Below, in pieces: positions 27,693-34,942 of a stretch of 64,000 nucleotides of DNA. Location of the stretch: positions 1-64,000 of the forward strand of contig JAFGXL010000016.1 of the NCBI GenBank assembly GCA_016936655.1. Reading direction: 5' to 3'. Origin of the DNA: Nitrospirota bacterium. Lineage in GTDB: Bacteria; Nitrospirota; Thermodesulfovibrionia; Thermodesulfovibrionales; Dissulfurispiraceae. The translations under genes were made by a program, and so were the position numbers. How positions within the stretch are numbered: the first letter of the stretch is position 1; every line of letters begins with the position of its first letter. The notes below the pieces were generated by a model. That model had not been told where the DNA came from and searched no databases. It worked only from the letters and a program-made list of their open reading frames with translations.

Positions 27693-29182
27693 TTTTTAAG
27701 TTCTCGTTTTAGCACTTTTCCTGTTGATGTCTTGGGAAGTTCGTTCACAAAAAATACTTTTTTGGGAATTTTAAAGTTTGCTATCTTGCCGCGAAGAAAC
27801 CTTTTTATTTCCTGCTCAGTAAGGCTGCAGCCTTTGTCAGGGTTAATAAACATTACTGGAAGTTCTCTGCCGTCCTCCTCCAGTCCTATCATAGCGCACG
27901 AGGCGACAGCAGGATGATTTTGTACCGCATTTTCTACCTCGCTGGGGTAGATGTTAAGCCCGTCAACTATGATAAGGTCTTTTTTTCTGTCAACTATTTT
28001 AATAAAGCCTTCAGAATCGATAACAGCTATATCTCCTGTATAGAGCCACCCATCTTTTATTGTTTGTGATGTGTCGAGGTCTTTTTTATAGTAGCCCTTC
28101 ATTACTCCCGGACCTTTTACAATAAGCTCGCCGGATGTGCCGTCAGGAAGCTCTGCACTGTTGTCATCAACCACTTTCACTTCTGTTCCATGCAGAGGCA
28201 GTCCGACAGTACCGGCTTTCCTTTGTGATTTTTCAAGCCTGTTTACGCATATAACAGGAGATGCCTCTGTCATACCGTATCCTTCAAGAAGCGGCGCTCG
28301 AAATTTCTTCTCGAACATCTCTAGCGTTGATACAGAAAGGGCAGATGCTCCTGAGATGCAGAGTCTCAGCCTAAGAAGCAGTTTCACAATCAGAGGGAGA
28401 TTTTTTCTGGCGAGTATGTCATATACTGCCGGCACAGCGACAAAGATGTTCACTCTGTCGAGGATCATCCTCTTTATAACTTTGGTAAAAGGACTTACAG
28501 AGGCTATTAGAGTTAGTGATGCGCCAACATAAAGCGGCAAAAGTATGCATACCGTGAATGTAAATGCGTGCGAAAGCGGTAAAAATACTACGAATCTGTC
28601 TTTTGAGAAGACATCAAGTGCTTTGGTGCAAGATACAGCATTAGAGAGCAGGTTGTTATGAGTCAGCATTGCTCCTTTCGGATAGCCTGTTGTGCCGGAT
28701 GTATAGAGTATTGTCGATACATCTTCAGTATTTGTACCGGCTTCAGGCAGTTTAGAAACCGCTGCTTTATCATCAGGCAGTATGCTGTTTATGTCTATAA
28801 ATTCTGTTCCATTCATATCATTTAATTTATTCACAGTTTCTGAAGATTCAGCCCCGTAAAAGCAGAAGGCAGAGTCAGAGTCTTTGAGAATGTATCTTAT
28901 CTCATCTGGCGTGAGCATAATATTAAGGGGTACAACAACACCGCCTGCTCTCAGTATCCCGAAGTATGCTGCAACATAAGCAGGGCAGTTTCGTGCGAGT
29001 ATCGCAACCTTGCCGTATGTTTGTAATCCAGTTGAGAGCAGCTTTGAAGCAAATGCATCCGACCAGCTGTTGATCTTCTCGAGGCTGTGCTTTTTGCCTT
29101 CAAAACGGATGAAGGTCCTTGTCGGACATTCGTCTGCCTGTTGTCTTAAAAGTTCATGAAGTGTCTGATCAGAATATTCCAT
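27680..29182 (-). CDS. AMP-forming long-chain fatty acid-CoA ligase
   Basis: A 500-residue ANL-superfamily enzyme that makes acyl-AMP and then acyl-thioester. The P-loop motif TILYTSGTTGYPKGAMLTH is near residue 160, then LEGYGMTEASPVI near 300, WLYTGDIAVIDSEGF near 380, and the C-terminal hinge VDRKKDLIIVDGLNIYPSE. The lysine for adenylation is in PKTSTGKVLKREL at the end. The sequence resembles fatty acid ligases rather than acetyl-CoA synthetases. It precedes a patatin and sits near the PEP-CTERM genes, which in other bacteria also often carry an acyl-CoA ligase. Acyl chain length cannot be read. Confidence 0.88.
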   Translation of the reverse strand: MEYSDQTLHELLRQQADECPTRTFIRFEGKKHSLEKINSWSDAFASKLLSTGLQTYGKVAILARNCPAYVAAYFGILRAGGVVVPLNIMLTPDEIRYILKDSDSAFCFYGAESSETVNKLNDMNGTEFIDINSILPDDKAAVSKLPEAGTNTEDVSTILYTSGTTGYPKGAMLTHNNLLSNAVSCTKALDVFSKDRFVVFLPLSHAFTFTVCILLPLYVGASLTLIASVSPFTKVIKRMILDRVNIFVAVPAVYDILARKNLPLIVKLLLRLRLCISGASALSVSTLEMFEKKFRAPLLEGYGMTEASPVICVNRLEKSQRKAGTVGLPLHGTEVKVVDDNSAELPDGTSGELIVKGPGVMKGYYKKDLDTSQTIKDGWLYTGDIAVIDSEGFIKIVDRKKDLIIVDGLNIYPSEVENAVQNHPAVASCAMIGLEEDGRELPVMFINPDKGCSLTEQEIKRFLRGKIANFKIPKKVFFVNELPKTSTGKVLKRELKKWKI

Positions 29183-29317
29183 AGTTCTCCTTAAGCCTAT
29201 TTAAAGTATAGCTATTTTAGGTTTGTTTCAAACGAATAAAAAATCGGAAACTGTTTAAGAGATTATATCTTACTAACTCTGTATCGTTGAAATAGCAACT
29301 GAACAAGTGTAAGAATA

Positions 29318-29347
29318 TTCGACATATTGTCGAATTGATTAACAGTT
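29318..29347 (+). promoter_or_regulatory. Palindromic activator site upstream of the disrupted PEP-CTERM gene
   Basis: A perfect 17-base palindrome TTCGACA-TAT-TGTCGAA (29318-29334), followed after nine bases from TGTCG by ACAGTT (29342-29347). The same arrangement, CGACA-N3-TGTCG-N9-ACAGTT, recurs at 30852-30880. The centre is 73 bases from the GG of a downstream -24/-12 promoter. This fits an enhancer site for a sigma-54 activator such as the PrsR regulator linked to PEP-CTERM genes; the link to PrsR is inference. Confidence 0.7.
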
Positions 29348-29397
29348 GAAAATGATAAGTATAGTGAAAATACCAATAAAAACAGTCACGTTTGGAA

Positions 29398-29413
29398 CGG
29401 CATTTATTTTGCA
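29398..29413 (+). promoter_or_regulatory. Sigma-54 (-24/-12) promoter of the disrupted PEP-CTERM gene
   Basis: CGGCATTTATTTTGCA matches TGGCAYR-N4-TTGCW at all core positions except the first T and the purine; the GG and GC are ten bases apart, as required. The expected transcript start is near 29424, about 12 bases before the left end of the IS at 29437. The promoter now reads into the IS end. Confidence 0.65.
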
Positions 29414-29451
29414 AATAGGTTTATAGTATTGGGGAGTGACCTGCCCCCATT

Positions 29452-30300
29452 TCAGGCGCCAATCATAATTAGAGTATCACAGCTTATCTTTTCCTGATGA
29501 AGCCTTGCAAATTCAGCTGGTGTAAGGTTGTTCAATGAGCTGTGCGGACGCTCATTGTTGTAATCAATTCTGAACTCTTCTGCTATATCCCTGGCATGCC
29601 CTATGCTCACAAACCAATGTTCATTCAAACATTCATCTCTGAATTTGCCGTTGAAGCTCTCCATATAGGCGTTGTCAACAGGCGTCCCTGTCCGGATGAA
29701 GTGAAGTTTTACGCCGCGCTCATATGCCCACGCATCCATTGCATTGCTGATAAACTCAGGCCCATTGTCCACCACTATATGTTCAGGCAGTCCCCTGAAG
29801 GCTGCTATCTGACTTAGCACTTCCGCCACTCTTGCGCCTCCTATGGCTGTGTCTGCTTCTATCCTGAAGCACTCTTTTGTATATATATCAATTACCGGTA
29901 AAAACTTGAGCTTCCTGCCGCTATGTAAAGCATCCTGCAAAAAGTCCATTGCCCATATATGATTGGGACGCTCAGCTGATATAGGAGCCAAGCGGCTCTG
30001 TGCTGCTTTCTCCTCTTTATCCTTAATGAGAGCTGCTCCTGCCTGTATATACGCTCTGTCCGCTTATGATTCGATACCAGTCCTTCCCGCCTAAGCAGTA
30101 TATGCAGCCGCCGGTAGCCAAATCTCTTGCGCTGCTCTGCAAGTTCTCTCATGCGGGTGCGAAGTTCCTCATCCCTCTTGCTGTCTTCTTTAGGTTTAAG
30201 CGCGCTTCTGCTTATTCCTAGACTCTGCGTTGACTCAGCCCAAAGCTCTCTATTGCATAATTTGCTGCTTGCTGCTTTGCCTTGGGCGTTAAAAGTTTTT
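29452..30300 (-). pseudogene. IS3-family transposase OrfB, inactivated by frameshifts
   Basis: The reading frame after the A-AAA-AAC slip site gives LLTPKAKQQAANYAIESFGL and then SQRRV, and breaks near 30221, where a few bases of the usual segment are missing; it resumes as LGISRSALK. The part RMRELAEQRKRFGYRRLHILLR continues to near 30000, where a second shift occurs between RRKQHRAA and APISAERPNHIWAMDF. The integrase core then stays open: Asp in WAMDF, Asp in VVDNGPEF and Glu in AYMESFNGKFRDECL are all present. With at least two frameshifts the enzyme is most likely not made, so the element is probably immobile unless helped in trans. Confidence 0.87.
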
Positions 30301-30555
30301 TGAGACTACCGCCTTGAGAGCCTGGTTATCAAGTGTTAAATCCGCTAATAGATGCTTGAGCCTTCGATTCTCTTCTTCAAGCTGCTTGAGCTTCCGTATG
30401 TCGCTGACCACCATGCCGCCATACTTTGCCTTCCAGTTGTAATATGTGGCGTTGCTTATGCCGTGCCTGCGGCATAACTCAGCTGCCGATATGCCTGCTT
30501 CCGCTTCTTTGAGTATCCGTATGATCTGTTCCTCTGTGTGCCTGCTCTTCCTCAT
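30289..30555 (-). CDS. IS3-family transposase OrfA
   Basis: An 88-residue DNA-binding protein: helix-turn-helix (RHTEEQIIRILKEAEAGI, AELCRRHGISNATYYNWK) followed by a leucine-zipper-like coiled coil (KLKQLEEENRRLKHLLADL) that ends LKAVVSKNF. This matches OrfA of the IS407 group in sequence and length. Its last codons contain A-AAA-AAC, the kind of slip site that makes the OrfAB fusion by -1 frameshifting. The ORF is intact, while OrfB downstream is broken. Confidence 0.9.
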   Translation of the reverse strand: MRKSRHTEEQIIRILKEAEAGISAAELCRRHGISNATYYNWKAKYGGMVVSDIRKLKQLEEENRRLKHLLADLTLDNQALKAVVSKNF

Positions 30556-30636
30556 CTTTTGCCCCCCTAATTAGAGTGTTTTATCACAGCAACTCTCTAA
30601 TTACAAGTGGCTCCTTTTTCGGGGGGCAGGTCAGAA

Positions 30637-30728
30637 TCATAATTACACCTGAACCTTCTACTATTATTCTGCTTGGAGCCGGCCTTATTGGCGCAGGGCT
30701 TTATTCAAGAAGAAGGCTTTCCAGATAA
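30637..30728 (+). pseudogene. Remnant 3' end of a PEP-CTERM protein gene
   Basis: Immediately right of the IS, the frame ending with TAA at 30726-30728 encodes a PEP-CTERM tail: IITPEPSTIILLGAGLIGAG, then LYSRRRLSR. That is the complete exosortase sorting signal: the Pro-Glu-Pro motif, a hydrophobic helix and an Arg-rich end. It is nearly identical to the tail of the intact gene at 31040-31861. No start or body remains, since the bases to the left belong to the IS. With the orphan promoter at 29398-29413 and the terminator at 30761-30792, it shows that a second PEP-CTERM gene once stood here. Confidence 0.85.
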
Positions 30729-30760
30729 AAAATAATAATTAGTTCAATTGGTCTATTTAT

Positions 30761-30792
30761 AAAATGGAGGGCAGTACTGCCCTCCATTTTAT
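30761..30792 (+). terminator. Terminator of the lost PEP-CTERM gene
   Basis: A perfect 30-base palindrome, arms AAAATGGAGGGCAGT and ACTGCCCTCCATTTT, lies 32 bases after the remnant stop codon and ends in TTTTATAT. The GC-rich core with a T run on the plus strand fits an intrinsic terminator; the A run at the start would let it work on the minus strand too. Confidence 0.8.
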
Positions 30793-30851
30793 ATGTTTGT
30801 TGTTTGTATCTATATTTATTATTAATAACATATATGAGTCTGTACGGAAGG

Positions 30852-30880
30852 CCGACATTTTGTCGGATATGTTTACAGTT
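30852..30880 (+). promoter_or_regulatory. Palindromic activator site upstream of the intact PEP-CTERM gene
   Basis: CCGACA-TTT-TGTCGG (30852-30866) is a perfect palindrome, followed at the same nine-base offset by ACAGTT (30875-30880) as in the copy at 29318-29347. The palindrome centre lies 74 bases before the GG of the -24 element. Likely binding site for a sigma-54-dependent activator. Confidence 0.75.
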
Positions 30881-30931
30881 TTTGGATGCTTTATTTAGCC
30901 TGTTTGATTTTAAAACAACTAGTTACATAAT

Positions 30932-30947
30932 TGGCACGAGCCTTGCT
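30932..30947 (+). promoter_or_regulatory. Sigma-54 (-24/-12) promoter of the PEP-CTERM gene
   Basis: TGGCACGAGCCTTGCT agrees with the consensus TGGCAYR-N4-TTGCW at every defined position. The expected start is near 30959, giving an 80-base leader before the ATG at 31040. Confidence 0.88.
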
Positions 30948-31039
30948 ATTGAAGTAAGGGCAGGGAACTAATAGTTCTAAGTTTTTAAAGACACAAGTTT
31001 GGACTTTGTTCAAACCTAATTTTAAGGGAGGTGGAAAAG

Positions 31040-31861
31040 ATGAAGAAGTTTTTAGCAGTAATGGTAGCAGTAATGTTTGTGCTGACAGCTGCTACAGCAT
31101 ACGCATCAGTAGTATCAATTTATTATGATATACCTGGAATTGGTCAGACATCTGTTTTTGATCAGCAGGTTGCTACAAACATTGATGCAACATCAACTTA
31201 TAACAATGGATTCGGCGTTGGAGCATCATATAACGATGTCGGAGATTTTGTTATAGGAGCTTTTAAAAATGGTGCAACCACTCTTGGCTCTATCGCTACC
31301 GCTGGTCTTAATGACACATGGGAGCTTACAGGCCGCTGGACAGATTTGGCAGGATTTGTTGATGGAATGAGCTCAAATATTGATTCCACAACTTACACAT
31401 TCACTTATACTTCTGGAACAGCTGGTCTATATGCTGATACAGCAATGAACTCTGATTTTGGAGCAGGTATAGGTTCAACTGATGATGCTGGTGCAACATT
31501 TAATGACGGCACACTGCTGGCAAGCCTTGAGCTGCTTTCAGGAAACGGCTCATTGACAATTCCTAACAGCGGAGCACTTACAGGTTCTATATTCCTGACA
31601 TGGAAGATTATTGATGTTCCCTCAAATGTATGGTTTGATCTTGATGGAAATGATATGGAAGGATTGCTTGAAGAGCATGGAGTTGTTTTTGTTAATACTC
31701 TCCAGTCTGTAGGCATACAGATCAATCCAACAGTTCCTACAACAATCGACAGCAGAACAATAGCTACTGTTGAGTATGGCGTTCCTGAGCCATCAACAAT
31801 CATTCTTCTTGGCGCAGGCCTCTTCGGCCTCGGGCTTTATGCTCGCAAGAGAATGAGCTAA
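31040..31861 (+). CDS. PEP-CTERM sorting-domain protein
   Basis: A 273-residue exported protein. The signal peptide is MKKFLAVMVAVMFVLTAATA followed by YAS. The middle, about 220 residues, is rich in Thr, Gly, Asp and Asn and shows no family I recognise; a beta-sandwich surface domain is plausible. The C terminus is a classic exosortase signal: VPEPSTIILLGAGLFGLGL, then YARKRMS. An exosortase cuts near PEP and moves the protein to the surface or the polysaccharide matrix. The ATG at 31040 has a GGGAGGT ribosome site; an upstream GTG at 31031 overlaps that site. Control by a sigma-54 promoter with an upstream palindrome is visible. A terminator follows. Confidence 0.9.
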   Translation: MKKFLAVMVAVMFVLTAATAYASVVSIYYDIPGIGQTSVFDQQVATNIDATSTYNNGFGVGASYNDVGDFVIGAFKNGATTLGSIATAGLNDTWELTGRWTDLAGFVDGMSSNIDSTTYTFTYTSGTAGLYADTAMNSDFGAGIGSTDDAGATFNDGTLLASLELLSGNGSLTIPNSGALTGSIFLTWKIIDVPSNVWFDLDGNDMEGLLEEHGVVFVNTLQSVGIQINPTVPTTIDSRTIATVEYGVPEPSTIILLGAGLFGLGLYARKRMS

Positions 31862-31886
31862 AAGTTTTATAGTTTTATGACTTAGA

Positions 31887-31913
31887 GGCGGGGAGTAATC
31901 CCCGCCTTTTTCT
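31887..31913 (+). terminator. Rho-independent terminator of the PEP-CTERM gene
   Basis: Stem AGGCGGGGA / TCCCCGCCT (nine pairs, four-base loop GTAA), followed by TTTTTC, 26 bases after the stop codon at 31861. Confidence 0.9.
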
Positions 31914-31970
31914 TTGCCCTCGTTGGTTGTATAATGTAATCAATGGGAAATAATAATTTTAGAGGCCAGA

Positions 31971-32687
31971 ATGACTATCCAGACTGTCTCGGGATTTGAG
32001 TTTAAAAGAGTACATATAAGCGCTGAGCTTAATGAGATATTCAAGCTGCGCTACAAGGTATATGTTGAGGAGTGGGGATTTGAGAAGCAGGAGGATCATC
32101 TAAGGGGTGTTGAGCTGGATGATTACGATGACAGCTCTCTGCATTTTATGGCTCTTCGGCATGGCAATCTTATAGGCACAATAAGAATGATACTCAGTTC
32201 CCAAAAAGGACTGCCTATACAGCAGCATTGCACACTTGACCATGATCTTTCATATATTGATCATGAGAAAATAGCTGAAATATCCCGTCTTGCTGTCAGC
32301 AAAGACTACAGAAGAAGACATGAGGATGCCCAGATGTACAACTCTGATCCGCAGTCTCCACTGCCTTTTCCTGTAGCAGAAGATGTCAGTTCAAAAAGAA
32401 GGCGTCAGGAGATAGTAATAGGGCTTTTCAAGGCCATGTACGCAGAGAGCAAGATAATAGGTCTTACACACTGGTGCGCTGTTATGGCAAAAGCTCTTCA
32501 TGTATTGTTAACTAGAATGGGTATTGTTTTTAAGCCCATAGGACCTGAGGTCGATTATCATGGCAGGAGAATTCCATACCTACTCTGCATCGAAGAAGCA
32601 GAAAGGATTATGGAGCGGATTAATCCTATGCTCTATAGGGAGTTTGTAGAGGCAGCAAGGGACGAAAGAATATCCTCAGGCAGATGA
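31971..32687 (+). CDS. PEP-CTERM/exosortase-associated acyltransferase (N-acyl amino acid synthase family)
   Basis: A 238-residue GNAT-fold enzyme related to autoinducer synthases. It has LRYKVYVEEWGFEKQEDH near residue 26, a core IGTIRMILSSQKGLPIQ, and EISRLAVSKDYRRRHED around residue 103, the pattern of the family linked to PEP-CTERM systems, some members of which have been shown to make long-chain N-acyl amino acids. Acyl donor and acceptor here are unknown. A TATAAT (31930-31935) lies 36 bases upstream. It directly follows the PEP-CTERM gene's terminator and overlaps the convergent E1-like gene by 12 bases. Confidence 0.87.
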   Translation: MTIQTVSGFEFKRVHISAELNEIFKLRYKVYVEEWGFEKQEDHLRGVELDDYDDSSLHFMALRHGNLIGTIRMILSSQKGLPIQQHCTLDHDLSYIDHEKIAEISRLAVSKDYRRRHEDAQMYNSDPQSPLPFPVAEDVSSKRRRQEIVIGLFKAMYAESKIIGLTHWCAVMAKALHVLLTRMGIVFKPIGPEVDYHGRRIPYLLCIEEAERIMERINPMLYREFVEAARDERISSGR

Positions 32688-33545
32688 TGAGCCGGCTTTT
32701 TTAAGAATAATCCACTTTTTGAGCCGCTGAACAGGGTTTTTCCCTCCACCGTAAATATAGCCCCTTTTAAATTTGTTTCTTATCAGATCTATCTGTGTAT
32801 AGTGAGGCACAGCCTTAACCCTGCTCTTTCCTGTTAATATTTTTATCGCTTCAGCAGATGCAAATGAAGCGCAGAGCGTGCATGCAAGTGCGAGAGCCGG
32901 GCCTGTCTTTGCTGTCAAGCTAACCTTGGATAGATCCATGTACTTTATGTGATATGGATGAGGTGCGAGGCCTGCAGCAAATGCTGCGAGTTTTTCTATC
33001 TCTGGGGTGCTGTCTTCAATGCCGAAATATTCGTCGAATGTCATGCCCTGCGGTGCAAATATCTGCAGTGTGGCTCCGAACCCTAGCGGGGCTGCTGTGA
33101 TTGCGTATATCTTTTTTTGATATGCTTTTTTAAAGAGCAGTCTCCTTGCTTCAATCTCAAAAAAATCTATTCCATCTATAAAAATATCAGCATCCTTGAG
33201 AAATTCGTCAACATTTGAGCTGCTTATGCACTCTTTAAATACTTTTACATCAGCTGCGGGATTGATGTCTCTCACCATATCAGCCAGTGTCTCTGCCTTG
33301 TTTTTTCCGATAGTGCTATGGAATGCGCCGAATTGCCTGCTGACATTTACAGCCTCAAAAGTGTCCGGATCAGCTATGTTAAAGGAGCTTACTCCTAATC
33401 TGGCGAGAGTCAATATATGAAGACCGCCTACTCCTCCTGCGCCCGCAACTGCTACTCTTGATTTAATAAGTATCTTTTGTTCATTTTCTGTGAGCAGTCC
33501 TATATTGCGTTTGAATTCATTATTGATAAGGCTGTCCATGTCCAT
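32676..33545 (-). CDS. ThiF/MoeB/E1-like adenylyltransferase
   Basis: A 289-residue protein with the E1-type ATP site: RVAVAGAGGVGGLHILTLA near residue 29, the acidic FNIADPDTFE, NVSRQFG (Asn and Arg contacts) and GKNKAETLA, followed by IFIDGIDFFE. Such enzymes adenylate a carboxyl group, classically the C-terminal Gly of a ubiquitin-like sulfur carrier. The usual zinc-binding C-x-x-C pairs near the C terminus are absent, and no thiocarboxylate carrier gene is nearby. It is 5 bases downstream of the tolC-like gene, as last gene of the nitroreductase/ABC exporter operon. This suggests a role in small-molecule or peptide modification rather than thiamin or Moco synthesis, which is inference. 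Confidence 0.82.
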   Translation of the reverse strand: MDMDSLINNEFKRNIGLLTENEQKILIKSRVAVAGAGGVGGLHILTLARLGVSSFNIADPDTFEAVNVSRQFGAFHSTIGKNKAETLADMVRDINPAADVKVFKECISSSNVDEFLKDADIFIDGIDFFEIEARRLLFKKAYQKKIYAITAAPLGFGATLQIFAPQGMTFDEYFGIEDSTPEIEKLAAFAAGLAPHPYHIKYMDLSKVSLTAKTGPALALACTLCASFASAEAIKILTGKSRVKAVPHYTQIDLIRNKFKRGYIYGGGKNPVQRLKKWIILKKAGSSSA

Positions 33546-33550
33546 AATGT

Positions 33551-34942
33551 CTATCTCCCTGATGTGAGCTCTGACATTGCTCTGGTTATAGCCTCAAAAT
33601 CTGGTCTGTATATCTCTCTCTGAATAAACCATGCGCGGTCTGAAAAGGAGAGTGCAGCTTCGAGCTGCGCATGTGCAATCAGAAGGTTGTCGATGGATGC
33701 GAGATAGTCCTGATACTCTTTTAGCATGTTGCTCTCCATCTCTATAAGGTCTGCAAGCATTATAACGCTTTCTGAATATCTGTCCAGAGCGCGTTTAAGA
33801 TGAAATTCAGCTGTCGCGACTCTCTTTGCTGAATGCTCAACCTCGCGTTCCCTGTCTTTTATCATTCTCCATACTGACTCAGCCTCAAGCGATGCTGCGC
33901 GCTTTGCGTCATCAAGCTGATATTCTGCGCGCTGCTTAAGCGCCTTAGCCTTTGCTACTTCGCTTTTTGTCCTACCCCACTCAAAAAGATACCAGTCAAC
34001 CCTTGCATTAAAAGACCAAACCTCTGGCCTGATAGAGTCTGTCTCTTTCTGTCTGGTGTATCTGCCGTCAATTGATGCCTTTGGATAAAAATCGCTCTTT
34101 GCCATTTCTATATTTTCATCAGCAGCTTTGATCCGTGCCTCGGATATTTTTATATCATGTCTGTTTGCTAGAGCAGTAATTTTTACCTGTTCGAGTGACA
34201 CAGCGAGCATATTGTACTCAGATTTATCCATTAGTTCAGGTGTTGATGTCTGATCAAAATAAATAAGCCTGCTCAGTCTGCTAAAAGCCAGACTTTCTCT
34301 GTTTGAGGCCTTTTTTAGTTCAAGCTCTGATGCTGAAAGATCTGTTTCAGCTGTGAGAAAGTCGTCAATTTTTGTGTAGCCTTCCTTCATCAGCTCAGAG
34401 ATTACGCGCAGCCGCTCTTTTTTTGATTCTATTATTTTTTCAAGGTTTTTTCTTATGCGCTGCTCTCTTAGCGACTCATAGTATGTTCTTTTTACCTCTG
34501 CTGTAAGCAGAGCCTTATGCTGTTCCGTGTTTTTTCTGGATATATCTGTAAATATTTCATGTTTGTATAGATTGTGTACCAGCTCTCCACCGCGGAATAT
34601 AGGCTGCTCAACTATCAGGCTTGCTCCATAAGTCTCTTTGTTGTCCATGGATAGAGGGCCGCTAAGTACAGGCACTCCGGGTGCAAATGCATCCTTCATT
34701 ATCATGGTTCTGTCTGACCTGTCGAGCATTGAATAGGCGCTTGACATCCTGAGTGATGGAAGCATTTTTGTTTTGGCTATATCCCTGTCTGCCTCAGCAA
34801 CCGCTATCTCTGTTGCTGTTGCCTTGAGTGCGCTGTTGTTTTGAAGAGCCATGGATACACACTCATCAAGCGTGAGCTCAGCTCCATAGGCTGTGGATGC
34901 TGCGAAAAGCGCAGCTAATATTATTGAACAGGTGTTTTTCAT
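33551..34942 (-). CDS. TolC-family outer-membrane efflux protein
   Basis: A 463-residue protein. The signal peptide is MKNTCSIILAALFAASTAYG, and the mature part opens with ELTLDECVSMALQNNSALKA, the standard TolC-family start. Long helical segments rich in Ala, Glu, Arg and Lys follow (for example VKRTYYESLREQRIRKNLEKI), in two roughly equal halves, as expected for the periplasmic tunnel. It would form the outer-membrane channel for the adaptor and ABC transporter encoded upstream: its start overlaps the adaptor gene's stop by 4 bases. Confidence 0.88.
   Translation of the reverse strand: MKNTCSIILAALFAASTAYGAELTLDECVSMALQNNSALKATATEIAVAEADRDIAKTKMLPSLRMSSAYSMLDRSDRTMIMKDAFAPGVPVLSGPLSMDNKETYGASLIVEQPIFRGGELVHNLYKHEIFTDISRKNTEQHKALLTAEVKRTYYESLREQRIRKNLEKIIESKKERLRVISELMKEGYTKIDDFLTAETDLSASELELKKASNRESLAFSRLSRLIYFDQTSTPELMDKSEYNMLAVSLEQVKITALANRHDIKISEARIKAADENIEMAKSDFYPKASIDGRYTRQKETDSIRPEVWSFNARVDWYLFEWGRTKSEVAKAKALKQRAEYQLDDAKRAASLEAESVWRMIKDREREVEHSAKRVATAEFHLKRALDRYSESVIMLADLIEMESNMLKEYQDYLASIDNLLIAHAQLEAALSFSDRAWFIQREIYRPDFEAITRAMSELTSGR

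Larger units (their letters stand above)
29437..30633 (-). mobile_element. IS3-family insertion sequence (IS407-like group), transposase broken
   Basis: The element is 1197 bases long. Its ends are an imperfect inverted repeat: TGACCTGCCCCC at 29437-29448 and GGGGGCAGGTCA at the right end (30622-30633), with further matches inward (TAATTAGAG on both sides). It carries orfA and a frameshifted orfB on the minus strand. The three- or four-base flanks do not match (GGAG on the left, GAAT on the right), so no clean target duplication is seen. That is consistent with a deletion next to the element after insertion. It separates a promoter from the last codons of a PEP-CTERM gene. Confidence 0.9.

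Noticed and set aside
29433-30637. Target-site duplication around the IS
   Set aside because: The flanks (GGAG and GAAT) do not match at three or four bases, so no duplication is claimed.
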